Made by a program: the position numbers and the translations under genes. 64,000 nucleotides of DNA, from the NCBI RefSeq assembly GCF_011064845.1, contig NZ_CP049015.1, forward strand, positions 3,162,001-3,226,000, in the 5' to 3' direction. Positions 1 through 8,781 of this stretch are shown here, piece after piece; positions within the stretch are counted from its first letter, which is position 1; every line of letters begins with the position of its first letter. Under the pieces are notes generated by a model. The model did not search any database. It saw only the letters and a program-made list of their open reading frames with translations, and had not been told where the DNA came from. The DNA comes from Citrobacter freundii ATCC 8090 = MTCC 1658 = NBRC 12681. GTDB lineage: Bacteria > Pseudomonadota > Gammaproteobacteria > Enterobacterales > Enterobacteriaceae.

Positions 1-255
1 ACCCTCTGCTGTCAGGGATTCGGCAGCCTGCTCGGTTACCGTCTGGGCGGCGTGATGATGGAAAAAATGTTTGCTTACCAGGAACCGGTTAATGGTCTCA
101 CCTTTAACTGGGCTGGCATGTGGGGATTTGGCGCGATCATGATTGCCGTCATTGCCGTGATGTTTATGATTTTCTTTCGCGAATCTGACAAAGAAATCAC
201 CGCCATTAAGGTGGACGATCGCGATGTAGCGTTGAAACAAGGGGAAGTAAAATGA
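1..255 (+). CDS. yegT: YegT, C-terminal part of an MFS nucleoside-type transporter (cut by window start)
   Basis: Only the last 84 codons are present; the reading frame is open from base 1, so the gene begins upstream. The fragment contains the final membrane helix (about GMWGFGAIMIAVIAVMF) followed by a short charged cytoplasmic tail ending GEVK. It matches the C-terminus of E. coli YegT, an inner-membrane protein of the nucleoside:H+ symporter family whose substrate is not established. Its TGA overlaps the ATG of yegU by four bases (ATGA at 252-255), so the two are translationally coupled. This makes YegT the probable importer for whatever YegU and YegV process. Confidence 0.9.
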   Translation, partial: TLCCQGFGSLLGYRLGGVMMEKMFAYQEPVNGLTFNWAGMWGFGAIMIAVIAVMFMIFFRESDKEITAIKVDDRDVALKQGEVK

Positions 256-1256
256 AAGCAGAACGTATTCTCGGTGCTCTTTATGGGCAGGCGTTAGGGG
301 ATGCGATGGGCATGCCGTCGGAACTGTGGCCAAGAACCCGGGTTAAAGCCCATTTCGGTTGGATCGACAGTTTTTTGCCTGGTCCGGCGGAAAATAATGC
401 CGCCTGCTACTTTAACCAGGCAGAGTTTACTGATGACACGTCTATGGCGCTGTGTCTGGCAGATGCCCTGCTTGAGTGCGACGGAGAGATTGTACCCGAC
501 GTTATTGGTCGCAATATTCTGGCCTGGGCAGAGCGTTTTGATGCCTTTAATAAAAACGTGCTCGGCCCGACCTCAAAAATTGCGCTCAAAGCCATTCGCG
601 ACGGCAAACCTGTCGCCGAACTGGAGAATAATGGCGTGACCAACGGTGCGGCAATGCGCGTTTCGCCACTGGGATGCCTGCTACCCGCCCGCAATCTTGA
701 TGCCTTTATCGATGATGTGGCACTGGCCTCCAGCCCGACGCATAAATCGGATCTGGCTATCGCGGGAGCCGTTGTCGTCGCGTGGGCGGTATCTCGCGCC
801 ATCGACGGAGGAACATGGTCGGAGATTGTCGACGCACTACCTGCCATTGCCCTGCACGCGCAGCAAAAACGAATCACCACCTTTAGCGCATCGCTTTGTG
901 CACGCCTTGAACTGGCGCTGAAAATCGTCCGTAACGCCGACGGCATTGAGTCCGCCAGCGAGCAGTTGTATCAGGTTGTGGGGGCAGGAACCAGCACCAT
1001 TGAGTCTGTGCCTTGCGCCATCGCGATGGTCGAACTGGCGCAGACCGATCCCAACCGCTGCGCCATTCTGTGCGCGAACCTCGGCGGCGATACCGATACC
1101 ATCGGAGCGATGGCAACCGCCATTTGTGGCGCGCTGCGCGGCGTCGACGCGATTGACCCGGCATTGAAGCAGGAGTTGGATGCGGTTAATGAGCTGGACT
1201 TTACCCGCTACGCCAACGGGTTAATACGACTGCGTGAGCAGCGGGAGGCGCTATGA
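252..1256 (+). CDS. yegU: YegU, ADP-ribosylglycohydrolase family protein
   Basis: 334 aa, the usual family length. ADP-ribosylglycohydrolases (DraG/ARH3 fold) hydrolyse N- or O-glycosidic bonds to ADP-ribose using a Mg2+ pair. The metal-binding motifs are visible: TDDT at residues 60-63 and GGDTDTIGA near 278-286. No signal peptide, so the protein is cytoplasmic. It sits between the transporter yegT and the kinase yegV with ATGA overlaps on both sides, so all three should be made together. The true substrate is unknown. By context it could remove the base or another group from an imported nucleoside-like compound before YegV phosphorylates the sugar; that is inference. Confidence 0.9.
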   Translation: MKAERILGALYGQALGDAMGMPSELWPRTRVKAHFGWIDSFLPGPAENNAACYFNQAEFTDDTSMALCLADALLECDGEIVPDVIGRNILAWAERFDAFNKNVLGPTSKIALKAIRDGKPVAELENNGVTNGAAMRVSPLGCLLPARNLDAFIDDVALASSPTHKSDLAIAGAVVVAWAVSRAIDGGTWSEIVDALPAIALHAQQKRITTFSASLCARLELALKIVRNADGIESASEQLYQVVGAGTSTIESVPCAIAMVELAQTDPNRCAILCANLGGDTDTIGAMATAICGALRGVDAIDPALKQELDAVNELDFTRYANGLIRLREQREAL

Positions 1257-2218
1257 GCACCATGCGCCTGCAACAACTTCTCTCGCAGTTACGTACACAG
1301 CGGCCAGTAACGGTGGTGGGTGCAGCGGTGATTGATGTCATTGCCGATGCGTATGCCCTCCCCTGGCGAGGCTGTGATATCGAACTCAAACAGCAAGGCG
1401 TGAACGTTGGCGGCTGCGCACTCAATATTGCCGTAGCGCTCAAGCGTTTAGGTATCGACGCCAGTAATGCGTTACCGCTGGGTCAGGGGGTGTGGGCCGA
1501 CATTATCCGCAATCGGATGGCAAAAGAGGGGCTGCACAGCCTGATCGACAACGCCGAAGGCGATAACGGCTGGTGTCTGGCGCTGGTGGAACCGGATGGC
1601 GAACGTACCTTTATGTCCTTTAGCGGCGTTGAGAATCAGTGGAATGCCGCCTGGCTGGCACAGCTGGATATCCCGCGTCATAGCCTGGTGTATCTCTCGG
1701 GTTATCAGCTAGCGTCCCCGTGCGGTGAATTGCTGGTGCAGTGGCTGGAAGGACTGGAAGAGGTGACACCGTTTATCGATTTTGGCCCGCGCATCGGCGA
1801 CATTCCCGAGCCCTTACTGGTACGAATTATGGCCTGCCGTCCGCTGGTGTCACTTAATCGTCAGGAGGCGGAAATTGCTGCCGAGCGATTTGCATTGAGT
1901 CAGGATGTGGAAGGTTTTGGCGCAGAATGGGTGCAGCGTTTCACCGCACCGGTGGTAGTGCGTCAGGATAAAGACGGCGCATGGTATTTCAGCGCACAGA
2001 CATCCGGCTGCGTACCGGCATTTGCAACGGCGGTCATTGATACTATCGGCGCAGGAGACAGCCATGCCGGCGGCATGCTGGCCGGACTAGCGTCTGGCTG
2101 GACGCTGGCCGACTCAGTGCTGTTAGGTAACGCGGTGGCGTCCTGGGTAGTTGGGCATCGTGGCGGCGATTGCGCCCCATCACGCGAGGCGCTACTCCTC
2201 GCACACAAAAACGTATAG
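1253..2218 (+). CDS. yegV: YegV, PfkB/ribokinase-family sugar or nucleoside kinase
   Basis: 321 aa cytoplasmic kinase of the PfkB family. The N-terminal GG-containing substrate motif (GGCALNIAVALKRLG, about residues 47-61) and the C-terminal ATP/anion-hole motif DTIGAGDS (263-270, catalytic Asp about 269) are intact. The start ATG overlaps the yegU stop (ATGA). The 3' end overlaps convergent yegW by 27 bp. The family phosphorylates ribose, fructose-phosphates, adenosine, pseudouridine and similar substrates; the specific substrate of YegV is not established. Operon context suggests phosphorylation of a ribosyl product released by YegU. Confidence 0.9.
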   Translation: MSTMRLQQLLSQLRTQRPVTVVGAAVIDVIADAYALPWRGCDIELKQQGVNVGGCALNIAVALKRLGIDASNALPLGQGVWADIIRNRMAKEGLHSLIDNAEGDNGWCLALVEPDGERTFMSFSGVENQWNAAWLAQLDIPRHSLVYLSGYQLASPCGELLVQWLEGLEEVTPFIDFGPRIGDIPEPLLVRIMACRPLVSLNRQEAEIAAERFALSQDVEGFGAEWVQRFTAPVVVRQDKDGAWYFSAQTSGCVPAFATAVIDTIGAGDSHAGGMLAGLASGWTLADSVLLGNAVASWVVGHRGGDCAPSREALLLAHKNV

Positions 2219-2938
2219 ATCGCTACGACAGTAACTGATGCTGTATTCAATAGGCCGTTGCTGCTGGTCAAGCGCTACCTGCTTGATCACCAGTATCGGC
2301 ACTTTACTATCCATTTGAATGTGCGCCTGGAACTCTGCATCCGGCATTCTGGCGCTAACGCGTGAGCGCGTACGCTGTGGGAAAATATGCTGGCTACGAA
2401 AATAGTCATACAGAGAAACACCAATGGCATCCACATCATGAATTAGATGTGCGGGTACCCAAGACTCTTCAATAGATACTGCGTCTTCGTCAACGTAACG
2501 AATGCGTTTGAGCAGAAAGACATCACTTCCTCTGACAACTGCCAACTGCTGTGCCACCTCTTCCGGGCAAGGTACAATTCTTTTGTTAACCCACAACGTA
2601 TCCGGTTTTTTACCGCGCAACACCACCTGCTGAGAAAAACCGCGCGCTTCTTTGAGCGAATACTCGAAGATATTGTTGATTTGCGTTCCGTAACCGCGGG
2701 CACGTGTTACTACCCCCTCTTCTTCCAGGGCCTGCATCGCCTTGCGTACCGTAATCCGAGAAACGCCGGTCAACTGGCTGAGGTCGCGCTCGCCGGGCAG
2801 GATATTGCCGTGTTCCAGGATCCCACTGCGCACAGCATTCTTCACCGTCTGCGCAAATTTCATATACAGCGGCGTGTTATCCGCCGCTGAAATACGTTCA
2901 TTCAGTTGTGCGATAAGCTGGGTATGCGCTTGTTCCAT
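2192..2938 (-). CDS. yegW: YegW, GntR/HutC-family transcriptional regulator
   Basis: 248 aa. The N-terminal winged helix-turn-helix (about residues 30-95, with PGERDLSQLTGVSRITVRKA) is typical of GntR proteins. The rest is a UTRA ligand-binding domain of the HutC subfamily, which senses small metabolites such as sugars or amino-acid derivatives. It is transcribed toward yegTUV and its end overlaps yegV. By position it is the likely local regulator of that operon, but the yegT promoter lies outside the window, so its operator cannot be inspected. Confidence 0.9.
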   Translation of the reverse strand: MEQAHTQLIAQLNERISAADNTPLYMKFAQTVKNAVRSGILEHGNILPGERDLSQLTGVSRITVRKAMQALEEEGVVTRARGYGTQINNIFEYSLKEARGFSQQVVLRGKKPDTLWVNKRIVPCPEEVAQQLAVVRGSDVFLLKRIRYVDEDAVSIEESWVPAHLIHDVDAIGVSLYDYFRSQHIFPQRTRSRVSARMPDAEFQAHIQMDSKVPILVIKQVALDQQQRPIEYSISYCRSDLYVFVCEE

Positions 2939-2980
2939 TTATCTTTTCCCTGGCCGCCGTTTCTGCAGCCAGTATACCCA

Positions 2981-3781
2981 TTACCACCACGCGTGAAAAT
3001 GATGCACCGGACCAATTCCCTCGCCAACTTCCAGCGTGTCTGCCTGTGCCAGCGCCGCTGAAAGCCACAGTTTGGCTTCCTGTACGGTATCGGCCCAGTT
3101 GTTATGGCGCGGACGCAGGGCTGCCAACGCCGCCGATAGCGTACAACCGGTGCCATGGGTATTTTTGGTCATCACCCTCGGCGCGGTAAAACGCTGCTCG
3201 CCTTCGCGAGTAAAGAGCCAATCGGGGCTTTGCGCGTCATCCAGATGACCGCCCTTCATCAACACCGCCTCGCAACCCAGCGCCCGTAGCGCTCTTCCCT
3301 GCTCTAACATCTCCTGCTCAGTCTGCGCATGCGATGCCCCGAGCAGTGCAGCAGCTTCGGGTAAATTAGGGGTGATAATCGAAACCTGTGGCAGCAAACG
3401 GGTACGCAGCGTTTCTACCGCGGAGGGTGACAGCAACGGATCGCCGCTTTTTGCCAACATCACCGTGTCCAGCACCACATTTTGTACCCGATGGCGACGC
3501 AAACGTTCGGCGACCGCTTCAACAATATCCGTCTCCGCCAACATACCAATTTTTGTGGTGTCGATACGCACATCACTCAACACAGAGTCCAGCTGCGCAG
3601 CGACAAAGTCAGGTTCAATACGATACACCGACTGCACCCCGCGCGTATTTTGCGCCACCAACGCCGTAATAACGGAACAGCCGTATGCGCCCAGCGCCGA
3701 GAAGGTTTTTAAATCGGCCTGAATACCCGCGCCACCGCTTGGATCGGTTCCGGCGATCGTTAATGCGTTAATCCGTTTCAT
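2981..3781 (-). CDS. thiD: ThiD, hydroxymethylpyrimidine/phosphomethylpyrimidine kinase
   Basis: 266 aa, family length. Phosphorylates 4-amino-5-hydroxymethyl-2-methylpyrimidine and then its monophosphate, giving HMP-PP for thiamine phosphate synthase. Ribokinase-like fold; the N-terminal TIAGTDPSGGAGIQADLK segment and the C-terminal ATP-site GTGCTLSAALAA are present. It follows thiM by two bases (3781/3784), so the pair is one operon under the TPP riboswitch upstream of thiM. Acts in the cytoplasm in thiamine salvage and synthesis. Confidence 0.96.
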   Translation of the reverse strand: MKRINALTIAGTDPSGGAGIQADLKTFSALGAYGCSVITALVAQNTRGVQSVYRIEPDFVAAQLDSVLSDVRIDTTKIGMLAETDIVEAVAERLRRHRVQNVVLDTVMLAKSGDPLLSPSAVETLRTRLLPQVSIITPNLPEAAALLGASHAQTEQEMLEQGRALRALGCEAVLMKGGHLDDAQSPDWLFTREGEQRFTAPRVMTKNTHGTGCTLSAALAALRPRHNNWADTVQEAKLWLSAALAQADTLEVGEGIGPVHHFHAWW

Positions 3782-3783
3782 GC

Positions 3784-4566
3784 TTACTCCTGGGCGTTCA
3801 GGTTATAGAGGGCGTCGAGAAATGCCGGGACAAAGCTGCCCGGTCCGTTTGATTGCTCGGTGGCAATTTGCCCGGCCTGTTTCATCCAGCTACAAGCGGA
3901 GGCGACGTTATCAAGTCGGTCACCACGCAAGGCACAACTGGCTGCAACAACCGCTGATAGCGCGCATCCGGTGCCCACCACGCAAGTCATTAACGGGTCG
4001 CCGCCGTCCACGTCAACGGTACGCTGACCATCGGTGACGTAATCCACTTCGCCGGTAACCACGACAATGGTCCCAATCTGACGAGCCAGCGCCTGCGCTG
4101 CCGGAAGCGCAGCGACAGCTGTATCGGTTGTATCCACGCCGCGTCCCCCACCGTTCATGCCGGCGAGAGCAAGTATTTCCGAAGCGTTGCCACGAATAGC
4201 AGCAGGCTGTAGCGACAGTAAATCCAGACAAAAGCGGCGGCGAAACTCAAGCGCGCCTACGGCAACGGGATCGAGCGTCCACGGGGTTTTAGCATGATAA
4301 GCCCGCTCAACGGCGGCGCGCATCGCCGTGGCCCGCTCCTGAGTTAAGGTGCCGACATTAACCAGCAATGCACTGGCAATAGCGGCGAATTGGCTGGCTT
4401 CTTCAGGTTCGATCACCATCGCCGGCGATGCGCCCAGTGCCAGTAATGTATTGGCAGTAAAGCTTTGCACGACCTCATTGGTCATACAGTGTGTGAGCGG
4501 GGATAGGGTTCTAAATTGGTGCAAAGTGTGAGCCGCGAGCGCGCGGCTGTGCAGGTCAGGCTGCAT
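3784..4566 (-). CDS. thiM: ThiM, hydroxyethylthiazole kinase
   Basis: 260 aa (E. coli 262). Phosphorylates 4-methyl-5-(2-hydroxyethyl)thiazole for thiamine salvage. Recognised by the N-terminal [20 protein letters not shown] segment and the ATP-site [12 protein letters not shown] near residue 200, with an otherwise near-continuous match to the E. coli protein. The start is fixed by GGAG at 4573-4576 on the minus strand, seven bases before the ATG and within reach of the riboswitch expression platform. First gene of thiM-thiD. Confidence 0.96.
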   Translation of the reverse strand: MQPDLHSRALAAHTLHQFRTLSPLTHCMTNEVVQSFTANTLLALGASPAMVIEPEEASQFAAIASALLVNVGTLTQERATAMRAAVERAYHAKTPWTLDPVAVGALEFRRRFCLDLLSLQPAAIRGNASEILALAGMNGGGRGVDTTDTAVAALPAAQALARQIGTIVVVTGEVDYVTDGQRTVDVDGGDPLMTCVVGTGCALSAVVAASCALRGDRLDNVASACSWMKQAGQIATEQSNGPGSFVPAFLDALYNLNAQE

Positions 4567-4690
4567 GGTTCAGCTCCTGCCCGCGCGAAGAAGGGACACG
4601 GGCAGTGTCAGACTTCCCTACGCTGGCATTATCCAGATCAGGTGGTACGGGTATTTCTCAGCCTTCACCAGGAAGGGCACCCCGAGTCGT
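4567..4690 (-). promoter_or_regulatory. TPP riboswitch (THI box) controlling thiM-thiD
   Basis: Read on the minus strand, the aptamer runs from ACTCGGGGTGCCC (starting at 4687) through the conserved CTGAGAAATACCC core and ACCTGATCTGGATAATGCCA to GTAGGGAAGT (ending at 4612). These are the hallmark thi-box elements. Downstream, CTGCCCG (4595-4601) can pair with CGGGCAG (4574-4580), a stem whose 3' arm runs into the Shine-Dalgarno GGAG. This fits translational control, as described for E. coli thiM. TPP binding should therefore hide the ribosome site and reduce thiM-thiD expression. Confidence 0.93.
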
Positions 4691-4928
4691 TGAAACACAA
4701 ACGTAATATGCTGGTTTCAGTAACAGGATACTGCCTGTGCTTAGCGATGTAAATTGGCGTACTACCCGCCCTCACAGTGAAACTACTGGTCAAGGTTGCT
4801 GCAATTCTGTACTTTCATTTACACTTTTTACGAAATGACTGGAGTGATCACAAAATAGTGCTTGTCAGACATCCGGTATGCCAGGAATGATACATGACTG
4901 ATTTTGATGACCCGAAGAGGTAGAGAGG

Positions 4929-5261
4929 ATGGGTATGAAGAATAAAATGTTGCTGGGTGCACTTCTGCTTGCAAGCAGCGTCGTCTGGGCCGCGCCAACC
5001 GCAACAGCTGTCCCCACCGGTATCGATAAATATGAACTGAGCAGCTTTATTGCTGACTTCACCCATTTCAAACCCGGTGACAAGGTCCCACCACTGTATC
5101 TCACCGAAGAATACACCATTAAACAGTGGAATCTACGCAATCTGCCCGCGCCGACGGCAGGCACCCACTGGACCTACATGGGCGGCGCGTATGTGCTGGT
5201 CAATAATGCCGATGCTAAGATCATTAAAGCTTACGATGGCGAGATTTTTTATCACCGGTAA
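4929..5261 (+). CDS. rcnB: RcnB, periplasmic nickel/cobalt homeostasis protein
   Basis: 110 aa with a signal peptide (MKNKMLLGALLLASSVVWA, cleaved before APTATA) and the RcnB signature near the C-terminus (GTHWTYMGGAYVL, then IIKAYDGEIFYHR). In E. coli RcnB is periplasmic, tunes Ni/Co efflux and lies downstream of rcnA. Here the RcnR repressor and RcnA efflux pump genes are missing: the 240 bases between the riboswitch and this gene hold no ORF resembling either. The stop is followed at once by a perfect hairpin. The start at MGMKNK or MKNK is uncertain by two codons. Confidence 0.9.
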   Translation: MGMKNKMLLGALLLASSVVWAAPTATAVPTGIDKYELSSFIADFTHFKPGDKVPPLYLTEEYTIKQWNLRNLPAPTAGTHWTYMGGAYVLVNNADAKIIKAYDGEIFYHR

Positions 5262-5263
5262 AA

Positions 5264-5296
5264 GTATTCACCTCCTCTAAAAGAGGAGGTGAATAC
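5264..5296. terminator. Perfect 15-bp hairpin between convergent rcnB and the fimbrial operon
   Basis: Arms GTATTCACCTCCTCT (5264-5278) and AGAGGAGGTGAATAC (5282-5296) pair perfectly around a three-base AAA loop, three bases after the rcnB stop. A short T run follows on the minus-strand side (TTTTA). It probably terminates transcription from both convergent units, although neither side has a long U tract. Confidence 0.7.
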
Positions 5297-5314
5297 AAAT
5301 GCTATCAATAACTC

Positions 5315-6280
5315 TTATTGATAAGTTATTTTAAATATAACCTTGCTATCCACAGCCCCTGCAGTTGGAATATTATCATTTGTTCGTGCATACTCTGCGG
5401 AAACAGGGAATATATATTGTGAATCAATTTTCGAGTATTTACTCAAGGATAACAAACGATCTCCTTTAGACAATCTTGCATTAGTAGAATCATTATATAT
5501 TTTGAACCCAACATTTTGAGCGCCATTACCATTATTATTCATTAAAATACCACCTGACGGCCCCCAATCACCGTCTGTAACAGAAAGTGACACTGGGTTG
5601 CTTGTTGCTCCAAATATACCATTACAGTTTAAAACAATATTTTTTGGTTGACTTCTTTTGGTTTCTCCAGCCAGCAATTCCTTTGTTGTGATATCATCCA
5701 TTTGAATAAAATAGATAGCACTTGAGAAATCACATGTAGTGGCACGATGAACGATATTAACCGTTAAGTTACCAACATATTTATTAGCACTGGTACTAAT
5801 ACACCAAAAAAGGAACCATGTGCATTTATCTGATGAAATCGTAAACGCATTATTTATCAAAACTGAATCGCCTTGTATATTTTCATCAACTGATGCTGTT
5901 TGCGGCAAATATTCCATCTTAACTAGCAACTCTTTATTTATAGCTGATGCCGGGTAACGCGTATTGTTTCTAAATATATCACTAAAGGACTCACCAACAT
6001 CAAAATAAATTTTGAACTTTATACCCTGGGGACCTCCAATACTGAATACTTTCTTATCGAGCTGACTTTGGAAAAGCATTTTTTCGTCGCCTGCATAACA
6101 GGTAAAAGGTTCGACAAAAGACAAATTTATCTTACCTTCTGCTTGCAAGTTTTTAGGTTGAAATTCCACATTATAACTTTTGGTATCTGTTTTCGATTGA
6201 AATATACCGTCTTTACAACTACCATATGAAAATGTTGAAAAAAACAACAGAGATGTAAAGAATATAACTTTATTCATCAT
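5315..6280 (-). CDS. yehA: YehA-like fimbrial tip adhesin
   Basis: About 321 aa starting at MMNKVIFF; GAGGG lies five bases before this ATG. A signal peptide (to about TFSYG) precedes a cysteine-containing N-terminal region, and the C-terminal half resembles a pilin domain (PKNIVLNCNG... ending VIFKITYQ). In chaperone-usher operons the last, larger subunit is normally the tip adhesin, and position and size match E. coli YehA. The N-terminal half is not obviously close to K-12 YehA, as expected for a receptor-binding domain. The gene is AT-rich compared with its chromosomal neighbours and begins eight bases after the usher gene. Confidence 0.75.
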   Translation of the reverse strand: MMNKVIFFTSLLFFSTFSYGSCKDGIFQSKTDTKSYNVEFQPKNLQAEGKINLSFVEPFTCYAGDEKMLFQSQLDKKVFSIGGPQGIKFKIYFDVGESFSDIFRNNTRYPASAINKELLVKMEYLPQTASVDENIQGDSVLINNAFTISSDKCTWFLFWCISTSANKYVGNLTVNIVHRATTCDFSSAIYFIQMDDITTKELLAGETKRSQPKNIVLNCNGIFGATSNPVSLSVTDGDWGPSGGILMNNNGNGAQNVGFKIYNDSTNARLSKGDRLLSLSKYSKIDSQYIFPVSAEYARTNDNIPTAGAVDSKVIFKITYQ

Positions 6281-6288
6281 TCTTTCCC

Positions 6289-8769
6289 TCACCGACAAAT
6301 ATAAACTTTACTTTCATCAATCGTTTTGCCGAAAGTGATTGCGCATGAAAGTCCCTGTTGTTTATCGACCGCCACTTTTATTTCTGATGGCACTTCATTA
6401 GTGCGAATAAAGAGTTGACTTCCCTGACCGACCACCCCGATATTGTGCCCGTGGATATCCTCAACTTCATAACCAAACGTTAGCGGTGAACCATCAGGAC
6501 GCAGTGCCCGGATATACCACGGTTTACGCTGGTCGGTATCAAATCTCGCCAGCACGACCGCTCCCCGATATGGGGCTGTATTATGTCGATTCCCTTGCAA
6601 ATCGGTTTCACTATTAGTATTGGAAACATCCAGCATCAGGTGGTTTTCGCGATAAGGCGTAAGTCCATCGTAGACCACCACGCCATTACGGTTAGTGGTG
6701 AGGTATTTTTGCCCGTTAACATAGGCCCCTTCCAGCCCCGGCGCATGCATTACCGCAAACGTTTCTGACAGCCGGTTGGCTAAATTCACGCCACCAGACC
6801 AGGCCACAAGGCCACCTGAAATACTGCCGCCAGTTTGCGTATATTTAGACGACTGGCTATAGCTGCCGTTAAGCGTAGCAACTGGCGCATTCCACGTCAG
6901 ATTGCCGCCTGCCGTTGTTTCGCTGTTCTGTCGTTGATGACTGAGATTCACCCCATAGTTAAACTGATCGCGACTGCCCGCAGTACCGGAAAGCCCGGTA
7001 TTATTTGACGCAAAACCATCATCATCAAAGGTCGTTGAGTTAGACATATACAAATGTCTACGTGGAGTGCTTATATCATCTCCCCAATCGAACGGAATGG
7101 AGATAAAAACGTTAAAACGCTTATCTTCGTGATGATCCTCGTCGTATGTCTGACTGGCTGAAAAGGTATAGCTAATCCGTTGCCAGCTATTGGAATAACT
7201 CAACTGATAATCTTTACTGTTACCGCTACGCCCCCAATAATCGCGCCACAGCGTACTGAACGAGAATGAACCCCAACCTTGCGGCATAGATTGGCTCACG
7301 TTGGCCGAAAAGCTGTTCTTACGACCAAAATCGTTCTGGTAATAATCCGCGATGTCGTACACATCATTTTCATCACGATGATAGCTGTCTTTATTATTTG
7401 CCCAGACGTGATCGTTAAACGTTCGATAATCTCGTGACGAGTAGCGATACGCCGCCAGGCCAAAACGGGTGGCGGTTTGCGTCAAATACTTGTTATAGGC
7501 AATCTGGTAGCTCTGACCGTCAAACACATCACCGCTATCCTGCTTACTGTGCGATTGCGTCGCATCGACAGAAATCGCGCCGATACGCGTATTCCAGCCG
7601 GTACCCAATGTAAACGCATTGTAGTTATCTGCCAGCATAGTGCCGCCATACAGCGTTAACAAATTATTCAGCCCATACTGATAACTCATCTGTGCAAAGT
7701 CAGTCTGGTTGCTGGCGCCTTCAATATGGCTACGCCCAGCGGCAAAATCATATTTTGAGACTCCCGGCTGCAGCATATTGGGCACCGCAGCGTACGGCAC
7801 CAGATAGGTGGTGACTGAACCGTCAGCCTCTTTGACACTCACGTCAAGATCCGCACCACCACCAGCCAACTGCAAATCAGCAATAGAGAACGGGCCTGGT
7901 GGAACCTCTTTCTGATAAACGACAAAACCGTTCTGTTCGATGGTGACCAGCGCGTTGCTTTGCGCAATCCCCTGAACCAGCGGCGTAAAATTCTGCTTTG
8001 AGTTCGGCAGCATCTGCATATCGCGATACAACCGTACGCCGCGAAAGCGTACTGCATCAAAAATATCTGATGAGGTATACATATCCCCGGCACGCAGAGT
8101 ACCGAGAATTTGCGGGATGCCGCGTTCCAGATACAGGGTGTTGCTTTTCCACTCCCCGCTGCTGTCATCGGTTTTGTTATAGCTGGCATCGGAATGCAGT
8201 TGCCAGCCCAGCAGGTTTAACCCACTGGTAAAACGCGCATAGGTACTTTTGCTGTTACCAGAATTCTTATAGTCGCTGTAATACTGGCTGGCATAGTACG
8301 AGGTATAGAAGGCATTGATGCCGCGATCCCAGTTTTCCGGAGGAACATACCCTTGCTCAAGTTCATCGACATAGGCCTGCGGAACGCTGAGATCCAGGCG
8401 AAACGTGCCGATATTCCAGGCATAACTGCCCCCTTGCACCGCCTGCTTCAAGGTTGGGCATTCATTCTGCTTGTCCAACGCCTGTATATTTATCCCCAGA
8501 CGGGTTAATGCATCACGGGATAAACAGGTGTCATCCGGATTATCCTTAACAGTAATTTCATACTTTCCACGCCACTGTTTATTGACGTAGATGTCAATGT
8601 CATATGGGCCAGGCAGTGGTTGATTATCATCGAAGCGAAAATCAGAAACTTTCTCGCCTTTCATTCCGCCCATCATAAAATTTGTATCAAAAGTTTCCTC
8701 TCCAGCATGGGCATCAATGCCGAGCAATAATAGTAATATCGCCGAAGCAATCGGTGTCATCCTTAACAT
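6289..8769 (-). CDS. yehB: YehB, outer-membrane fimbrial usher
   Basis: 826 aa, the same length as E. coli YehB and matching it throughout by eye. A signal peptide (MLRMTPIASAILLLLLGIDAHA) precedes an N-terminal periplasmic domain that recruits chaperone-subunit complexes, a 24-strand beta-barrel with plug (family knowledge), and a C-terminal domain ending in two cysteines (LSCAITFG...VYICR). It assembles and secretes the pilus across the outer membrane. It follows the chaperone gene by 12 bases and precedes the adhesin, all on the minus strand. Confidence 0.95.
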   Translation of the reverse strand: MLRMTPIASAILLLLLGIDAHAGEETFDTNFMMGGMKGEKVSDFRFDDNQPLPGPYDIDIYVNKQWRGKYEITVKDNPDDTCLSRDALTRLGINIQALDKQNECPTLKQAVQGGSYAWNIGTFRLDLSVPQAYVDELEQGYVPPENWDRGINAFYTSYYASQYYSDYKNSGNSKSTYARFTSGLNLLGWQLHSDASYNKTDDSSGEWKSNTLYLERGIPQILGTLRAGDMYTSSDIFDAVRFRGVRLYRDMQMLPNSKQNFTPLVQGIAQSNALVTIEQNGFVVYQKEVPPGPFSIADLQLAGGGADLDVSVKEADGSVTTYLVPYAAVPNMLQPGVSKYDFAAGRSHIEGASNQTDFAQMSYQYGLNNLLTLYGGTMLADNYNAFTLGTGWNTRIGAISVDATQSHSKQDSGDVFDGQSYQIAYNKYLTQTATRFGLAAYRYSSRDYRTFNDHVWANNKDSYHRDENDVYDIADYYQNDFGRKNSFSANVSQSMPQGWGSFSFSTLWRDYWGRSGNSKDYQLSYSNSWQRISYTFSASQTYDEDHHEDKRFNVFISIPFDWGDDISTPRRHLYMSNSTTFDDDGFASNNTGLSGTAGSRDQFNYGVNLSHQRQNSETTAGGNLTWNAPVATLNGSYSQSSKYTQTGGSISGGLVAWSGGVNLANRLSETFAVMHAPGLEGAYVNGQKYLTTNRNGVVVYDGLTPYRENHLMLDVSNTNSETDLQGNRHNTAPYRGAVVLARFDTDQRKPWYIRALRPDGSPLTFGYEVEDIHGHNIGVVGQGSQLFIRTNEVPSEIKVAVDKQQGLSCAITFGKTIDESKVYICR

Positions 8770-8781
8770 AATCAGCTCCTG

